Source: Schistosoma mansoni | Taxonomy: Eukaryota; Platyhelminthes; Trematoda; Strigeidida; Schistosomatidae | DNA length: 64,000 bases | NCBI RefSeq assembly: GCF_000237925.1 | Contig: NC_031495.1 | Coordinates: forward strand, 18,620,435 to 18,684,434 | Direction of reading: 5' to 3' | Shown here: piece after piece, positions 45,298-57,132 of the stretch | How positions within the stretch are numbered: the stretch's first letter is position 1 | Layout: the number at the start of each line of letters is the position of its first letter | The notes under the pieces: generated by a model | The model's input: the letters and a program-made list of their open reading frames with translations, nothing else | Database searches by the model: none | Told to the model about the DNA's origin: nothing | Program-made: the position numbers and the translations under genes

Positions 45298-48200
45298 CGT
45301 CAGTCAGTCAGTCAGTCAGTTACAACGTAGAACTTCGTACGTACGTACATCAGTCCGAGTTGCCATACCACATTAGCACAGAGATGAAGTTGTCGATTCA
45401 AATCCCATATTAGTAGAAGTAGTAAGAGTATAAGTATTATGTGAAAAATAAGGGTTTGGAGATACTATTGAAGGAGTATAAACCAATGAAATAAATTTGG
45501 AAAGAGAAAAAAGATAGGAACATGAAGAATTCAGAAGATTAGAATTAGAAAGAACACAAAGAGTGGATGCACCTTCGCCATGGCAAACTATTTTGAGCTA
45601 TGTCATTCAAGGTCTTTAACCATCGATTGCTATCATCTCGCGAATCCCAACCAGGAAGCCTACACCTACCAACATGGCTCAGTCCAATCGTCAGTGGCTT
45701 CATGTATTTGTGCCACGTTTTGGTCTGGCCGCCTCTAGCTTTCTTCCAACCTGCTCCTACACCATGAAACATTGCACGTCAGGGCATTCGGTGGTTGGGC
45801 ATACGTAACACGTGTCCCAACCATCTCAACTGATGAAGTTTCACTAATTCGTCAATCGATTTGCCATCATTACCTAGTACCCGTTTCCTAACAACTGCAT
45901 TACCTACCCAGTGGTCCCAGGACATACGCGCAATGCTTCGAAGATACCTATGATCGAATACCAGCAGCCTACGAATATCCTGTACTCTTACCGGCCATGT
46001 TTCACTGCCATAAAGTAGGACGGGACGAACTGCTGCACAGTAAACCCGTCCTTTAGTTGCTAGACGGATATCTCGCCTACGCCATAAATGACGCAAGTTG
46101 GTGAAAGTTAGACGAGCCTTCTAATCAGTGCTGAGATTTCGTCACACACCAGACCACAAGGGCTGATGAGACTCCCAAGATAAGTGAAGCTGTCAACACG
46201 CTCAACTACTTCACTCCCTATCATTATTATTATTATTCACAAACACCTTATGGATACATAAGTGCTGTGAAGAAACCATTTCGGGTTTCTTCAAAAAATG
46301 CAATAATACACAATTTTCAATAATGTTAACATTACATATGCCATGTTTGAGAAAGGAAGGAAAAGGAAAATAAAATATTAATAATAGAATAGTAATAATA
46401 AATCAGGTTCTGTGTAATTAGCAAGAATTTTGAATTGATTTTGAAGAAGGAAAGGAATAAACTAAGGAAATAGAAATAAAGGAGACGCGGAATACGTAAA
46501 TATCTTAACGCAGAACAAGAATAAACAACTATGTATGTATAGCAAAACGAGTAATAAAAATAAAATAAAACGGAATAAATTGATAAGTAAATAACTTATT
46601 GTTGCAGTAAGATGTGACGTTAGAATAAGTGTTTGTTTGTGCAGACAGTTTTGGGTGATGCTATGAAAGTCTCAATTAGGTGCAAAAGATAAACAATATG
46701 TATGAGTTGTATATACATAGTGAAGATAAAACGAGTCTGATAAGTTGAATTCAACGTAACTCAAGTTATTGTCTCAATCTAAAACTTCGTAATCTTAAGA
46801 ATAATATTTATTTAGAAGGAAAAAAAGGTGTCGATGCAACCCAATCCTGAAGTAACATTTTGCACTTCGAGGGGGAGAATCGCATCCCGAACATGCCTGC
46901 ATTGTTGCTCATAGTGGTCAGAAGACTCAACATTTTGTCAGCGTCTTCGCCAAATAAAACTATGTCGTCGGCGAATTCCAAGTCAACAAGTGAGCCTCCC
47001 GGTAAAAGTTCAACTCCTGGAGATTGAGATGATGAAAGTGCTATCTCTAAAAGTATGTCAACGACAAAGTTAAACAAGAATGGAGAGAGTGGACAACCCT
47101 GACGAACACCACTTGAGGTAGTCAATTCTGATGACAGTTCGCCATAGGCTCTAACTCGACCAGTTGTGTTCGAGTAGAGAGCCTTTATGAGGTTAATGTA
47201 CTTCTTTGGTACTCCTTTCACTGACAAACACTGCCATAGAACCTCACGATCAACTGAGTCAAATGCCGCCTTAAGGTCGAGAAATACTACTATTGTGGGA
47301 CGTCTGAATGTATGTCTATGTTCTAGGACCTGACGTAGGGTGAATATCTGGTCTATGCAACCACGTCCAGGTCGGAAACCAGCCTGGTTTTCTCAAGTCT
47401 GCTCTTCACGAGCTTTAGTTAGGCGTCCAAGTATTATTGAAGCTAATATTTTAGACACTATATTAGTCAAACTGATCCCTCTGTGATTGTCACAGGAGGA
47501 CTTTTGTCCTTTCTTATAGACTGGCACAATCAGTGATTGGGACCAGTCAGATGGAATTACGTCCAGTTCCTAGATTCTACCTAAGACCTCAGTCAATCTC
47601 GTTGCTGGTACTGGACCACCATCCTTAAAAATCTCAGGGGTCAACCTGTCAGGACCTGCGGCTCTCCCTCGCTTTAGATTTCCTATAGCTTTTTCAACCT
47701 CGTAGAGAGTTGGAGGACTTACATCAATTTGCCATTCAGGACGACTGGGGATCGTGGGTAACTGAAGTGTGGCTGAAGGCCAGTTGAACTGATCCCTAAA
47801 GTGTTCTGCCCATCGATCCAATCTCCTGGATTGAGAATGAATAATATCTCCATCTTTTTCCGAGATAGTTTCGCTGACAGTGGGGTTCCTAGTACCAGTT
47901 AATTGAACAAGTCTGAACAGTTGTCGGCTGTTACCTATTGCTGCTGCTTTTTCCATCTCTCTTGCTTTCGCTACCCACCACTGTTCACGATCATTACACA
48001 GGCTTCTTGTTAGCCTGCGCTTAAGTTGACTCCGCTCTTCGTTATGTTCAGAGCCAGATGGGATGAGTTGTCGAGTATCTACCAGTGCAGTAGATGCTAC
48101 TGAGATCCAGTGTTTCTCCCAAGCCTTATGGTCTATCGTACTAACAGATATCCCTGCTGTTTCCACAGCTTTTCGGATGTCATTTCACGTTGATTCGGAG

Positions 48201-49530
48201 TGGGCACAACTTACATGGCTGCCTAGCTTTTTATAGTTGTTTCTGAAATATATTCTTAGCTTGGTTGTCATTAAGTAGAACCCTAAGAGGCTTTCTTGCA
48301 GTGTCTTTCCTAGGCCCAGTAGGACGCAGACAGGTACGTGCTCGCACTAGCGCGTGATCTGAGTCTAAACATGTGCTGCAGAATGGGCGACAGTCGAGTC
48401 CCTCCATTGGTGTCTGATAGCGATGTGATCTAATTGGGTCCAACGTTGGGACGAATTCGGGGGTCGCCATGTCAAAAGATGTTTTTCCTTATGCTTAAAG
48501 TTAGTATTTGCAGGAAACAGGCAGTTATCTGAGCATAGCAGCAACAGACGGTCGCCATTATCTTGACTTAACTTAATGCAATACCTACGCCAGCGAGGCC
48601 ACGGGAAAGCAGCATCAGGGCTTCCAGATACACGAAGCGTGTATCGAGATGGTTCTTTATTTTGATACAGTGAGGTCAAATGAATGACGCTACTCGGATC
48701 TCGTATATGCGTTTCGGAGACGCAGCACACACCGATGGTGCGAGATTCTAGAGTCCTAGCTAAGGAAGCCTGTTGTCCTATTTGGCACAATGTTCGGACA
48801 TTAAAAGTTCCTATATGTAGTTTAGAGCGTGGTTTCAGGAGACCAGGAATAACGTTCTGTGTACTTGAATCGTTTGCCCTAGAGGTGCGAGGTAATAAAA
48901 GGAAGTGAGAAGGGTAAGTCTTGAAGACAAGGAAGTTATTCGGTGGTCTAGGAAGGATTTGAATGTTGCTAACTTCGTCTCGTGTGCAGTTACGGGTATG
49001 AGGACCAATATCACTTCCCGGTTGCTCACACCCTCGAAGGGTATTTCTTGAGGGACCTGAGAAGGAAGTTGGATTAATATTGGTCTTAACCACCTAGAAG
49101 CGTGACCGCAGAGTCCAAGGGACACACACGGCCTCTCTGTGGAAGGTTTTTGACGTGTTAGCTCCGTTCTTCAAAGGGCTTTACCTCCGGTGACGGATGT
49201 CCGTGAGTTTAGGTGAGGCGTGACATTTTTAGGGTCGACCTTTTCTTACCCCTTCCTTCCTTGTGAGAGGGCAGTATCGCTGCAGATTCTGGTTGTCCAA
49301 AGGAAACACCTTACTGCTGTTACACCCCTCTACAGTCAGCAGTACGACTTCGCCCTCAAACCTTGAGTCCCTGCTTTTAGTCTCACAGTTCTCCAATCGA
49401 CCTGCCTGGCATGGTAGAACCTACAGGAACATATGTTCCAGCCAATATAGCTCGGTTGGGTCATCACGATAGGCAAGCCCGACCACCATGTCAAGGTAGC
49501 AGCTACGGTCCGTCGAATGATTTGGTTAAG
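45298..49530 (-). mobile_element. RTE-like LINE (CAGT-tailed family), longest copy in the window
   Basis: From a (CAGT)n 3' tail at 45298-45320 the minus-strand element includes the C-terminal domain (45545-46096), an inserted retroposon (46221-46830), reverse transcriptase (47570-46830; 'GVRQGCPLSPFLFN', 'EFADDIVLFGEDADK', 'LDREVLW'-type blocks), linker (48166-47570) and endonuclease (about 48900-48230; 'HIGTFNVRTLCQIGQQ', 'CCVSETHIRDPSS'). GC-richer 5' sequence extends to about 49530. The endonuclease has lost roughly 100 residues between 'RYCIKLSQ' and 'DNGDRLLLLC', including the GDFNA motif, and there are frame changes, so the copy is dead. It is inserted in a CR1-like LINE. Confidence 0.85.
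46221..46830 (-). mobile_element. AT-rich retroposon with (AAT)n tail inserted in the LINE
   Basis: About 610 bases interrupt the LINE between 'cactccctatc' and 'gatgcaacccaatcctg'. Read on the minus strand it ends in (AAT)n beside the insertion point (46223-46237), as a retroposon tail would. It has no coding capacity. Most of it is repeated in arm 2 of the inverted duplication up to the assembly gap. Confidence 0.6.
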
Positions 49531-50130
49531 ACCCTACAGCTTTAAACTTCGACTAGATGTTTCAGTACATTTTTTATTTATGAGGAGACTGAGTATAAAT
49601 TTTTATTTGAGTCAGACGGACTATAATTTGGTAAATAAATTTAGGCCAACTTAAATGCTTCAGCCAGAATATGATAAACAACATAAGTGTTTATGCCAAC
49701 TAATGTTCGACAGAATGAGGAATGTTGGTCATAGCGGTTGATTGTGGTGGAATGAAGAGTGATGACTTCTAGATATTTCATCGAAATATGGCATTCTAAA
49801 CTGTCCTCGGTTTCCAAGTTATTTTTGTGAATCAAGTTGATGAGCTTCCGTGTCATTCAAAGAAGCCTGGTAGGTTAATTGACGATTGTGCAATAAAAAT
49901 GCTAGTCGAAAAACTAAAACGAAGAAGGGTTAGTATATGTACTTCTCCTAACAGTTGGATGCTACTGATATGTCTGGCTGTATTACTGTAAACTATCCGG
50001 GATAAAATATACACATGGGGAAATTTTTGTTCATATATTGGTAAATAAGTTACCAATCCCTGTTCCTTTCCACTTTCTACTGGCCTAACAACTACCAAGT
50101 GGTGTTACAGTAAATTTGAATTATTTTTTC
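49531..50130. other. Unassigned stretch between LINEs
   Basis: AT-rich, with no exon or element recognised. It may be ordinary intergenic DNA split by the flanking LINE insertions. Confidence 0.35.
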
Positions 50131-50240
50131 TTGGTGGAGTTCCTTTAGCGAGTTTGTGTTCTGCGGGATAGGGTCGCTAACCCCATGTCCAACCATCCTC
50201 CTTCATCCAGGCTTGGGACCGGTGGTAACCTCAGAGGGGC
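50131..50240 (-). mobile_element. SR2-like LINE 5' region in inverted orientation
   Basis: Read on the minus strand, 'cctggatgaaggaggatgg' and 'acatggggttagcgacc' match the SR2-like 5' non-coding region at 20910-20970 and 9930-9980. It directly precedes a plus-strand SR2-like 3' half, so the two parts face opposite ways. Confidence 0.65.
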
Positions 50241-50269
50241 CCAACGCTTAGTTGCTTACTCTCATCCTT

Positions 50270-51170
50270 TCTCTTTCTCTTGGTGATCGACTGGATTATG
50301 AAGACGTCAACATCTGGAGGGAAGCACGGGATACAATGGACAGCTAGGATGCAGCTGGACGATTTAGACCTCGCAGGTGATCTGGCTCTTCTATCACACA
50401 CGTGACAACAAATGCAGGAGAAGACGACCAGCGTGGAGGCAGCCTCAGCAGCAGTAGGTCCCAATATAAACAAAGGGAAAATCAAGACTCTCTGATACAA
50501 TACAGCATGCACCAATCGAATTACACTTGACGGAGAAGCTTGGGAGGATGTTAAAACCTTGACATGTCTAGGCAGCATCATCGACGAACACGGTGGATCC
50601 GATGCAAATGTGAGAGCGAGGATCGGCAAAGCAAGAGTATCATATTTGCAACTGAAGAACATCTGGAGCTCAAACCAATTGTCAACCAACACCAAGGCTA
50701 GAATTTTCAATACAAATGTTGAGACAGTTCTACTTTATGGGAAGGAAACCTGGAGAACTACGAAAGTCATCATCCAGAAGATACAGGTGTTTATTAAGTT
50801 GTCTACGCAAGATACTTCGGATCCATTGGCCAGAAACTATCAGCAACAACCTACTGTGTGAGAGAATGAATCACAATTCAGTGGAGGAAGAAACCAGGAA
50901 GAAGCGCTGGAAGTGGGTAGGACACACACTGAGGAAATTGCCCAACTGCGTCACAGGGCAAGCCCTCGCATGAAATCCTGAAGGTCAAAGGAGAAGAGGA
51001 AGAACGAAGAACACATTACTCCAAGAAATGGAGACAGACATGTTAAGAATGCACAAAAGTTGGATAGAACTAGAAAGGAAGGCCCAGGACAGAGTGGGTC
51101 GGAGAATGTTGGTCGGCGGCCTATGCTCCACTGGGGGTAACAGGCGTAAGCAAGTTACGGCAAATTATTC
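50270..51170 (+). mobile_element. SR2-like RTE LINE, 3' half
   Basis: The plus strand encodes the part of the polyprotein after the reverse-transcriptase core: 'LDDLDLAGDLALLSH' (the YADDLAL position, changed to LAGDLAL), 'LTCLGSIIDEHGG', '[18 protein letters not shown]', '[19 protein letters not shown]', '[17 protein letters not shown]' and '[14 protein letters not shown]', ending near '[13 protein letters not shown]' at about 51130. Several frame changes separate these. Loss of the active-site aspartate pair in this reading means no activity. Confidence 0.75.
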
Positions 51171-52372
51171 GTTTGATATATATTGTTTCGGCCAAAGTTT
51201 GCACAATCTGTTTCACCATAATAAGTTTGTGACGACTCTTGTCGCATGTATACTGTCAAAGCTGCTGAACTGTTCCTAGCTTTTTTTTTACCAAGAAAAC
51301 TAATGACGTATTTTTGGTTACTGTACACGAGCTCTGACAAAATAATCATTCGGTCTTTTCAGGCCACAGCCTCTAATACGAAGTTGGAATTTGGCTGGTG
51401 ACAAATACCAGCAGTCGAATAAAATATGCGCTGCCAGATAGAATTCAGCATTCTAATGGCGACGGTAAATAATTATGGTCAAAATGTTACGAGGAAAGAT
51501 TACTTCGACTGCTTCTATGATACCCTATTGTCCACTTGTTGTTTTCGAATGGTTACTTATCTCTACTATTATAGGAGCTTTGAATGGATGCTGTTTGAAG
51601 ATAGCAAGGCACTTTGAGTTATATGACAGCATACTTCTCCGTTGGCGGTAAATAAACAAAGTAACCATACAGTATCAAACATGACTTTTGAAATAATTGA
51701 CAGTAGAAATGTTTGTTTACGAAACGATACTGTTAAAAATGCCCCACTAGTACGGAAGTTAAAAGTCAACATTGTGTTAATGAGCAGTCTATTTATATAT
51801 TCAAAGTGGGAGTAAGATATATATACACTGTAGGAAACTGGAATTCCTAATTTTTCATTACAAAAGAAAAAATGCCACTATCTGCAGTTGCGTTGTCTTG
51901 GTGTACGTTTAAATCGCGGTCCATAACCTCAAATTTCGCACAAATCGTCGGCATCCTATTTGTCGAGCGAGCGACAGGATGGGACTCATTTAATTGATTC
52001 TATGAATCCTGTGCAACGCGTGGATGGTAACACCCACAATTGCAGCGATATTCGTAGTATACCTTTGGAAAGTGGCGCACAGCAGGCGGTTGGTTGTCGA
52101 TAATATTTTAATGCCTCGTCCAGTAATCACCATTAGAAGGGATGTCTAAGAGTTAAAAATGTAACAAATTAATTTAGTTGAACGCAGCAATGGTGAAAAA
52201 AGAACTCACAATGTGCATGCATGGAAGGTTATATGCCCAGTAAAACCAACATGTACAAGTGACCTGATGGAGCTCAACGGAAAAAGTATGATGATAATTT
52301 GAATCGTCGATCCCAATTTTCTCAGTGGTTACCTATGCATAACATCTAAGTTAGTAGTCTTGTCTTATATTT
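51171..52372. other. Unassigned stretch up to the assembly gap
   Basis: No exon or element recognised. The sequence ends at the gap without known similarity to the duplicated arm on the other side. Confidence 0.35.
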
Positions 52373-52572
52373 NNNNNNNNNNNNNNNNNNNNNNNNNNNN
52401 NNNNNNNNNNNNNNNNNNNNNNNNNNNNNNNNNNNNNNNNNNNNNNNNNNNNNNNNNNNNNNNNNNNNNNNNNNNNNNNNNNNNNNNNNNNNNNNNNNNN
52501 NNNNNNNNNNNNNNNNNNNNNNNNNNNNNNNNNNNNNNNNNNNNNNNNNNNNNNNNNNNNNNNNNNNNNNNN
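52373..52572. other. Assembly gap (200 N)
   Basis: Exactly 200 unknown bases. The base right after the gap is the first base of arm 2 of the inverted duplication, so the join between unique DNA on the left and the duplicated segment on the right is not supported by sequence. Confidence 1.
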
Positions 52573-54998
52573 TGAATTCAACTTATCAGACTCGTTTTAT
52601 CTTCACTATGTATATACAACTCATACATATTGTTTATCTTTTGCACCTAATTGAGACTATCATAGCATCACCCAAAACTGTCTGCACGAACAAACACTTA
52701 TTCTAACGTCACATCTTACTGCAACAATAAGTTATTTACTTATCAATTTATTCTGTTTTATTTTATTTTTATTACTCGTTTTGCTATACATACATAGTTG
52801 TTTATTCTTGTTCTGCGTTAAGATATTTACGTATTCCGCGTCTCCTTTATTTCTATTTCCTTAGTTTATTCCTTTCCTTCTTCAAAATCAATTCAAAATT
52901 CTTGCTAATTACACAGAACCTGATTTATTATTACTATTCTATTATTAATATTTTACTTTCCTTTTCCTTCCTTTCTCAAACATGGCATATGTAATGTTAA
53001 CATTATTGAAAATTGTGTATTATTGCATTTTTTGAAGAAACCCGAAATGGTTTCTTCACAGCACTTATGTATCCATAAGGTGTTTGTGAATAATAATAAT
53101 AATGATAGGGAGTGAAGTAGTTGAGCGTGTTGACAGCTTCACTTATCTTGGGAGTCTCATCAGCCCTTGTGGTCTGGTGTGTGACGAAATCTCAGCACTG
53201 ATTAGAAGGCTCGTCTAACTTTCACCAACTTGCGTCATTTATGGCGTAGGCGAGATATCCGTCTAGCAACTAAAGGACGGGTTTACTGTGCAGCAGTTCG
53301 TCCCGTCCTACTTTATGGCAGTGAAACATGGCCGGTAAGAGTACAGGATATTCGTAGGCTGCTGGTATTCGATCATAGGTATCTTCGAAGCATTGCGCGT
53401 ATGTCCTGGGACCACTGGGTAGGTAATGCAGTTGTTAGGAAACGGGTACTAGGTAATGATGGCAAATCGATTGACGAATTAGTGAAACTTCATCAGTTGA
53501 GATGGTTGGGACACGTGTTACGTATGCCCAACCACCGAATGCCCTGACGTGCAATGTTTCATGGTGTAGGAGCAGGTTGGAAGAAAGCTAGAGGCGGCCA
53601 GACCAAGACGTGGCACAAATACATGAAGCCACTGACGATTGGACTGAGCCATGTTGGTAGGTGTAGGCTTCCTGGTTGGGATTCGCGAGATGATAGCAAT
53701 CGATGGTTAAAGACCTTGAATGACATAGCTCAAAATAGTTTGCCATGGCGAAGGTGCATCCACTCTTTGTGTTCTTTCTAATTCTAATCTTCTGAATTCT
53801 TCATGTTCCTATCTTTTTTCTCTTTCCAAATTTATTTCATTGGTTTATACTCCTTCAATAGTATCTTCAAACCCTTATTTTTCACATAATACTTATACTC
53901 TTACTACTTCTACTAATATGGGATTTGAATCGACAACTTCATCTCTGTGCTAATGTGGTATGGCAACTCGGACTGATGTACGTACGTACGAAGTTCTACG
54001 TTGTAACTGACTGACTGACTGACTGACGAGCCACGAAATCAGTTCGGAGACTCAAAATCAAACCTTATGAAGAGCGCCTCCAATTACTTAACATTTACCC
54101 GTTAGATTACAGGTGTCTTTGAGGTGACCTTCTTATGACTTACAGTATCCTTAATACTTCTGGTCATCCCCTTACACATCTTCTTAAGCTTAGTCACAAC
54201 ACTAACCTAAAAGGTAACACCCAGAAACTGGAGACCCAACATAGCAGAACAGACTGCAGACACAACTTCTATTCCGTAAGAGTTGTCAAGTGCTGGAATT
54301 CGCTGCCGACTGAGCTAGTCCAAGCGACTTCCCAGGAGTCCTTTAAGAGGAAACTTGACTTATTCTTAGGGACTAAGGATAACTTATTATGATTTACCAA
54401 ATTCTTTTTTCCTCTATTATCGTTCATATACCTAGGTTTTTGCCTGGAGGTATTGGTGATCCACTGCTACTAGACACGGAAGCCCGTTAAGCGAAAGCCT
54501 CTTCTATACCGTCCTCAACCATTTGAACCATTTGAACCTATGGTTTATGGACGACCTTTAAGCGACCCTAAGGTGACCTTGGGGTCGTCCACCCAATAAC
54601 TAAGGCCTAATGAGAATTGTAAACCCGTTACCTTTTGCCTGTTTGCTTCGTCCATAAATTATAGTCTCGCCATAAATTATTCCTAGTCTCCAGATTATAG
54701 TTAGAAAATGGGTGGTTATCAAATGAAACAAGTTACTGTACTGCGAATTTGAAGTCAGCAGTACTTGATTGTATTATGAAATCGTGAAAGATTGAAACAA
54801 ATAATAATGAATCGAGGAAAATGAAAAAAACGATTGCAATGGTCGTTCACCTGAAGGACTGAGTTAACAACAGTGTGATCGCGTAAATGTGAGAATTTAA
54901 CATGGGACTGACTGCAATTCTTATGCTTATGAAAGTGAACAAATCAGAATGCAGATAGGGATTTGGCGCAAATATTCAGCTGACAACTGCCTGTAATG
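52573..54998. repeat. Inverted duplication, arm 2 (2,426 bases)
   Basis: The reverse complement of 44328-46753. In order on the plus strand: the (AAT)n-tailed retroposon (to about 53103), the C-terminal part of the RTE-like LINE (53230-53781), its 3' non-coding region and (GACT)n tail at about 54006-54026, then the CR1-like LINE end with 'MTYSILNTSGHPLTHLL' (54135-54392) and its 3' UTR. The duplication stops at 54998, where unique sequence begins. Confidence 0.9.
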
Positions 54999-56362
54999 AT
55001 TGTCTGAAATCATTCGACAGTCGGGTCATTTAATATAGGACGGTCCCCGTCAAATTCAAGGACAACCGAAGAACAGCAAACAATTGTATTCCATGGATTG
55101 ACTCATGAAGCAGTGGTCGCACCCCGTTCTTTTACACACTCCTACTAATACCTCAGGCAACCAATAAAAGGCACATTCTTTTATAAAATAAGGGGAAGAT
55201 TCACCGAGAAATCTCCATGTACGTCTGCCATTGCAAAATAATGCGTAATCTTCGCCTTTTTGTCGCTCTATGTTTGGAATGTCATTGAATTGTCTACTGT
55301 ACGCCCAAATTCACGCCGAATTGTCTACTTTCCGCTTAAATACACGCTTTATTGTCTACCTCCTGTCCATCTCCGGATGTCTTCTATGTTCCTCTTTATT
55401 TCCATTACAAACTACACGACGGTAGATTAAAAAACGATACATGGTCAAAGACATTTATTGGCAAGAAATGACATATTTTGCAAGGGGATTAATAACAGAC
55501 AGATGCTTGAGCTGCGATCGTAGCGTATTTTTATTGTAAGTGCAAAGTTCCAATGTCATGTACAAAGGTCTGTAAAAGAAATTACAGGTAGTGGATTATT
55601 AATCAAGAATGCGCTCTAATTATTAGGCGTATATGGAATCAAATGGGCTTTCATAACATACACTTCATTAGTCCGAACGTTTCACATGCAGGTCAGAATG
55701 TCAGCGTAAGGTAAGAAAAAGCTTTATTAACAATTGAGTTAATCGTAAAAGTGTATTTCAATAATAACTCCTTTGTTAAACGGCAGTGTTACTATTTGAA
55801 TAAAAAATAATCTTCCTGTGAATTCTGTAATTTAATAGACATAAAAACTTACGACATCTTAATGACATAGTTTGTCAAACGGCTGTCTACCTGAAGTATG
55901 ACTTATGGTTGAGTTCGTGAACATTGAACACTGCATTTACAGAACAATGGTGAATGGTTATAACTCTTTAAATTAATACACACTTGTTCAAGTTTTCTTC
56001 TATGACTCTTCTGTATTTTGTTTCTCATGCCGTGAAGATACCCTTATGTAGGGATGTCATAGAGTTTACCAAGTTATTTATCGTTGATGACTGATGATAA
56101 GAGCTGCGATGTTAGTGTACCTTATGATCGAAAACCTTTCTACTCCTTATGCTGCGATAAAACCTGCACTTCTGAAGTGCCTAAATGAAGTTATTCTGGT
56201 GTTCTCCAGCGTCATTATTTATTTTTAAGTGTCAGACTTTGCTGATGTTTGTACAGTAGTGGCCAAAACGCTAGCTTGAAGCCTACCACAAAAAGAGATC
56301 TTCACATAACGCTGAGCTGCTTACTTTGCCACAGTGCAATATTTATGCACGGGTTTCTTAAT
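54999..56362. other. Intergenic, no gene seen
   Basis: AT-rich sequence with a slightly GC-richer 5' part (55000-55400). No exon, RNA gene or known element recognised. Confidence 0.35.
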
Positions 56363-57127
56363 CTACCTCACATAAAACTCAAATGTTAAGGAAGAAAGAG
56401 AATCTAAAGCTCTATGTGCATGAACGTCATCAGGAAGTTGCCTCAACAAACACACATTATGAACTAAGTTTCCAGGTCCATAACACCATTCATATTCTTT
56501 AGGAAGATTTGATAAATCATTCCCAATAGAATCTTTTGCGCTTCTGTGTAATCTGGAATGCGCTAACAAATGCATTGCTAGCGCTAAACGCTTGAAATTC
56601 AGACATAACCGTAATGGTCATCAGTATTTAAGAATTACGGGGCCTAAATGCAGAAGGCACAATCAACATCCTGTCGCTTTCCATACTGAGACTGATTCTC
56701 ATGTCCGATATTTACGCTAAAAGTCTGAAGGAGCAATTCCAATACAACTTGAGATTAACTTGTTTATATCCATAATTACGGATTTTTTCATCTTTCTATG
56801 TCTTTAGTACGAGAAGTCTATCCAATGATTGATAAGGTTCTTCATCACACCAAAGTACACCGTGTGCGTTAGATCTAAACGATATTTTGCGATCATATTG
56901 ATGAAAAGCGCTTCGAAATCTGAACAACCTTGGAGGCGAATCAGTTGAATCCGCTGACGAATACTGTCATCAGTTCGCAATGTACATTCACCATTTGTTA
57001 ACCTCATCCTCCCGTTATGGCCCCGACCCACTACAACAAACCTATTACATCCTGACTTACAACTGTGATTAACTGTGTATCTATCATCTGGTCGAGCAGG
57101 CGTGTCATAGATTACAGTGACCAGTTT
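56363..57127 (-). CDS. Two putative coding exons of an unidentified gene
   Basis: Exon A (about 57127-56851, minus strand) is open through 'LVTVIYDTPARPDDRYTVN', 'CKSGCNRFVVVGRGHNGRM', 'DDSIRQRIQLIRLQGCSDF' and 'KYRLDLTHTVYF'. A donor 'ttg/gtgtga' at 56851 and an acceptor 'gcgtttag' before 56583 would join it in frame to exon B (56583-56363): 'ALAMHLLAHSRLHRSAKDSI', 'EYEWCYGPGNLVHNVCLLRQ', ending 'ALDSLSSLTFEFYVR'. The donor is weak, but phases agree (1 and 2) and codon use is balanced. Upstream, the frame runs straight into the 3' tail of a CR1-like LINE at about 57130, so the gene was probably interrupted or the true acceptor is inside that edge. I do not recognise the protein. Confidence 0.4.
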
Positions 57128-57132
57128 AAAAG

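Larger units (their letters stand above)
44328..46753. repeat. Inverted duplication, arm 1 (2,426 bases)
   Basis: The reverse complement of 52573-54998, of exactly the same length. Only single-base differences were seen (for example at one codon of the CR1-like frame and near 44740). The arm contains a CR1-like LINE 3' end, an RTE-like LINE inserted into it and an (AAT)n-tailed insertion inside the RTE. Since all internal junctions are shared, the arms come from one duplicated segment or from an assembly artefact, not from independent insertions. Confidence 0.9.

Noticed and set aside
52351-52581. Open frames across the N run
   Set aside because: They consist of unknown bases and carry no information.
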